From positions 1,116,001 through 1,180,000 of the forward strand of contig JAEVHH010000004.1 in assembly GCA_017607445.1 (NCBI GenBank): DNA of 64,000 nucleotides, in the 5' to 3' direction. The DNA comes from Histoplasma ohiense (taxonomy: Eukaryota > Ascomycota > Eurotiomycetes > Onygenales > Ajellomycetaceae). The translations under genes and the position numbers were made by a program. The notes beneath the pieces are model-generated. The model did no database searches and was not told where the DNA came from. It saw only the letters and a program-made list of their open reading frames with translations. The number at the start of each line of letters is the position of its first letter. Within the stretch, counting starts at the first letter, position 1. This document shows, one piece after another, positions 63,616 through 64,000 of this stretch.

Positions 63616-64000
63616 AATGCAAGCCAATTCTCTTGATCTAGCTTTTCTGTTTTCACCTTTCTGCCTTGGGCTCCCCTTTTTTTTTGCGCATTGAATACTT
63701 TGCAATACATTTTTAATTTAGCATTTCATTGCACAATTGAGAGCTAGGAGCTATTTTATTGCTAGAATTAGCCCTCACAATAATGCTTCTCCTTTCATGT
63801 GGATGCGTCTTTCCTACTGCTAATCTTTACTCAACAACCTGGTTGTTTTTGGGGAAGTCCCGATCACAAAACAAACCAGTTCGAGCCTTCCCAATATAAC
63901 AATAGCAAGCTTCAATAGTCAATATATGAGTTGGGGTGGAAGTTTACACATTCAACAAATGAACGGTCTGAGGACATGAGTTCTTTACTCCCGAGACAAC
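63616..64000. other. 3' flank of the kinase gene
   Basis: AT-rich, no coding exon seen before the window ends. Confidence 0.5.

Overview
The window looks like nuclear DNA of a filamentous ascomycete, most likely a eurotiomycete and possibly Onygenales; I cannot name the genus. The reasons are short GT-AG introns (about 50-280 nt) with CTAAC/CTGAC-like branch sites, widely spaced genes on both strands, fungal orthologues (CTK1, SSL2/XPB, UBP15, NPY1, p24, PDK/BCKDK-like kinase), and families typical of filamentous fungi (HeLo, HET, PNP-NACHT-ankyrin, questin-oxidase-like, DUF7924-like). Most gene models below were rebuilt by joining exons so that reading phase and conserved family sequence are both kept.

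Left part (1-22.2 kb) is mostly housekeeping: CTK1 (+), peroxisomal-type NADH pyrophosphatase NPY1 (-, with a GC-AG intron), an unrecognised acidic/disordered protein (-), a dynamin-like GTPase (+), a questin-oxidase-like enzyme (-), the TFIIH helicase SSL2/XPB (-) and, divergent from it, a small three-exon mitochondrial-type membrane protein (+).

Middle part (22.2-46.8 kb) is accessory-like. It holds a broken PNP-NACHT-ankyrin NLR gene (-), a decayed DUF7924-like fragment (+), a CID/RPR-SR-proline protein (+), a DJ-1/PfpI protein (+), a Ty1/copia gag-protease relic (-) with nearby LTR-like direct repeats, and an intact head-to-head pair: an ankyrin-repeat protein kinase (-) and a HeLo-domain pseudokinase (+). 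That pair has the domain logic of a RIPK-type kinase next to an MLKL-type executioner and is the most interesting item in the window.

Right part (46.8-64 kb) returns to core genes: a p24 cargo receptor whose last exon is 11 nt, the 12-exon deubiquitinase UBP15, a decayed HET-domain fragment, an ADGF-type adenosine deaminase containing a 30-nt intron, an unknown multi-pass membrane protein, a ~700-bp foldback (MITE-like) element with 7-bp flanking repeats, and a mitochondrial PDK/BCKDK-like kinase. Three classes of fungal non-self-recognition or cell-death genes lie between 25 and 56 kb; two are broken, one is intact.
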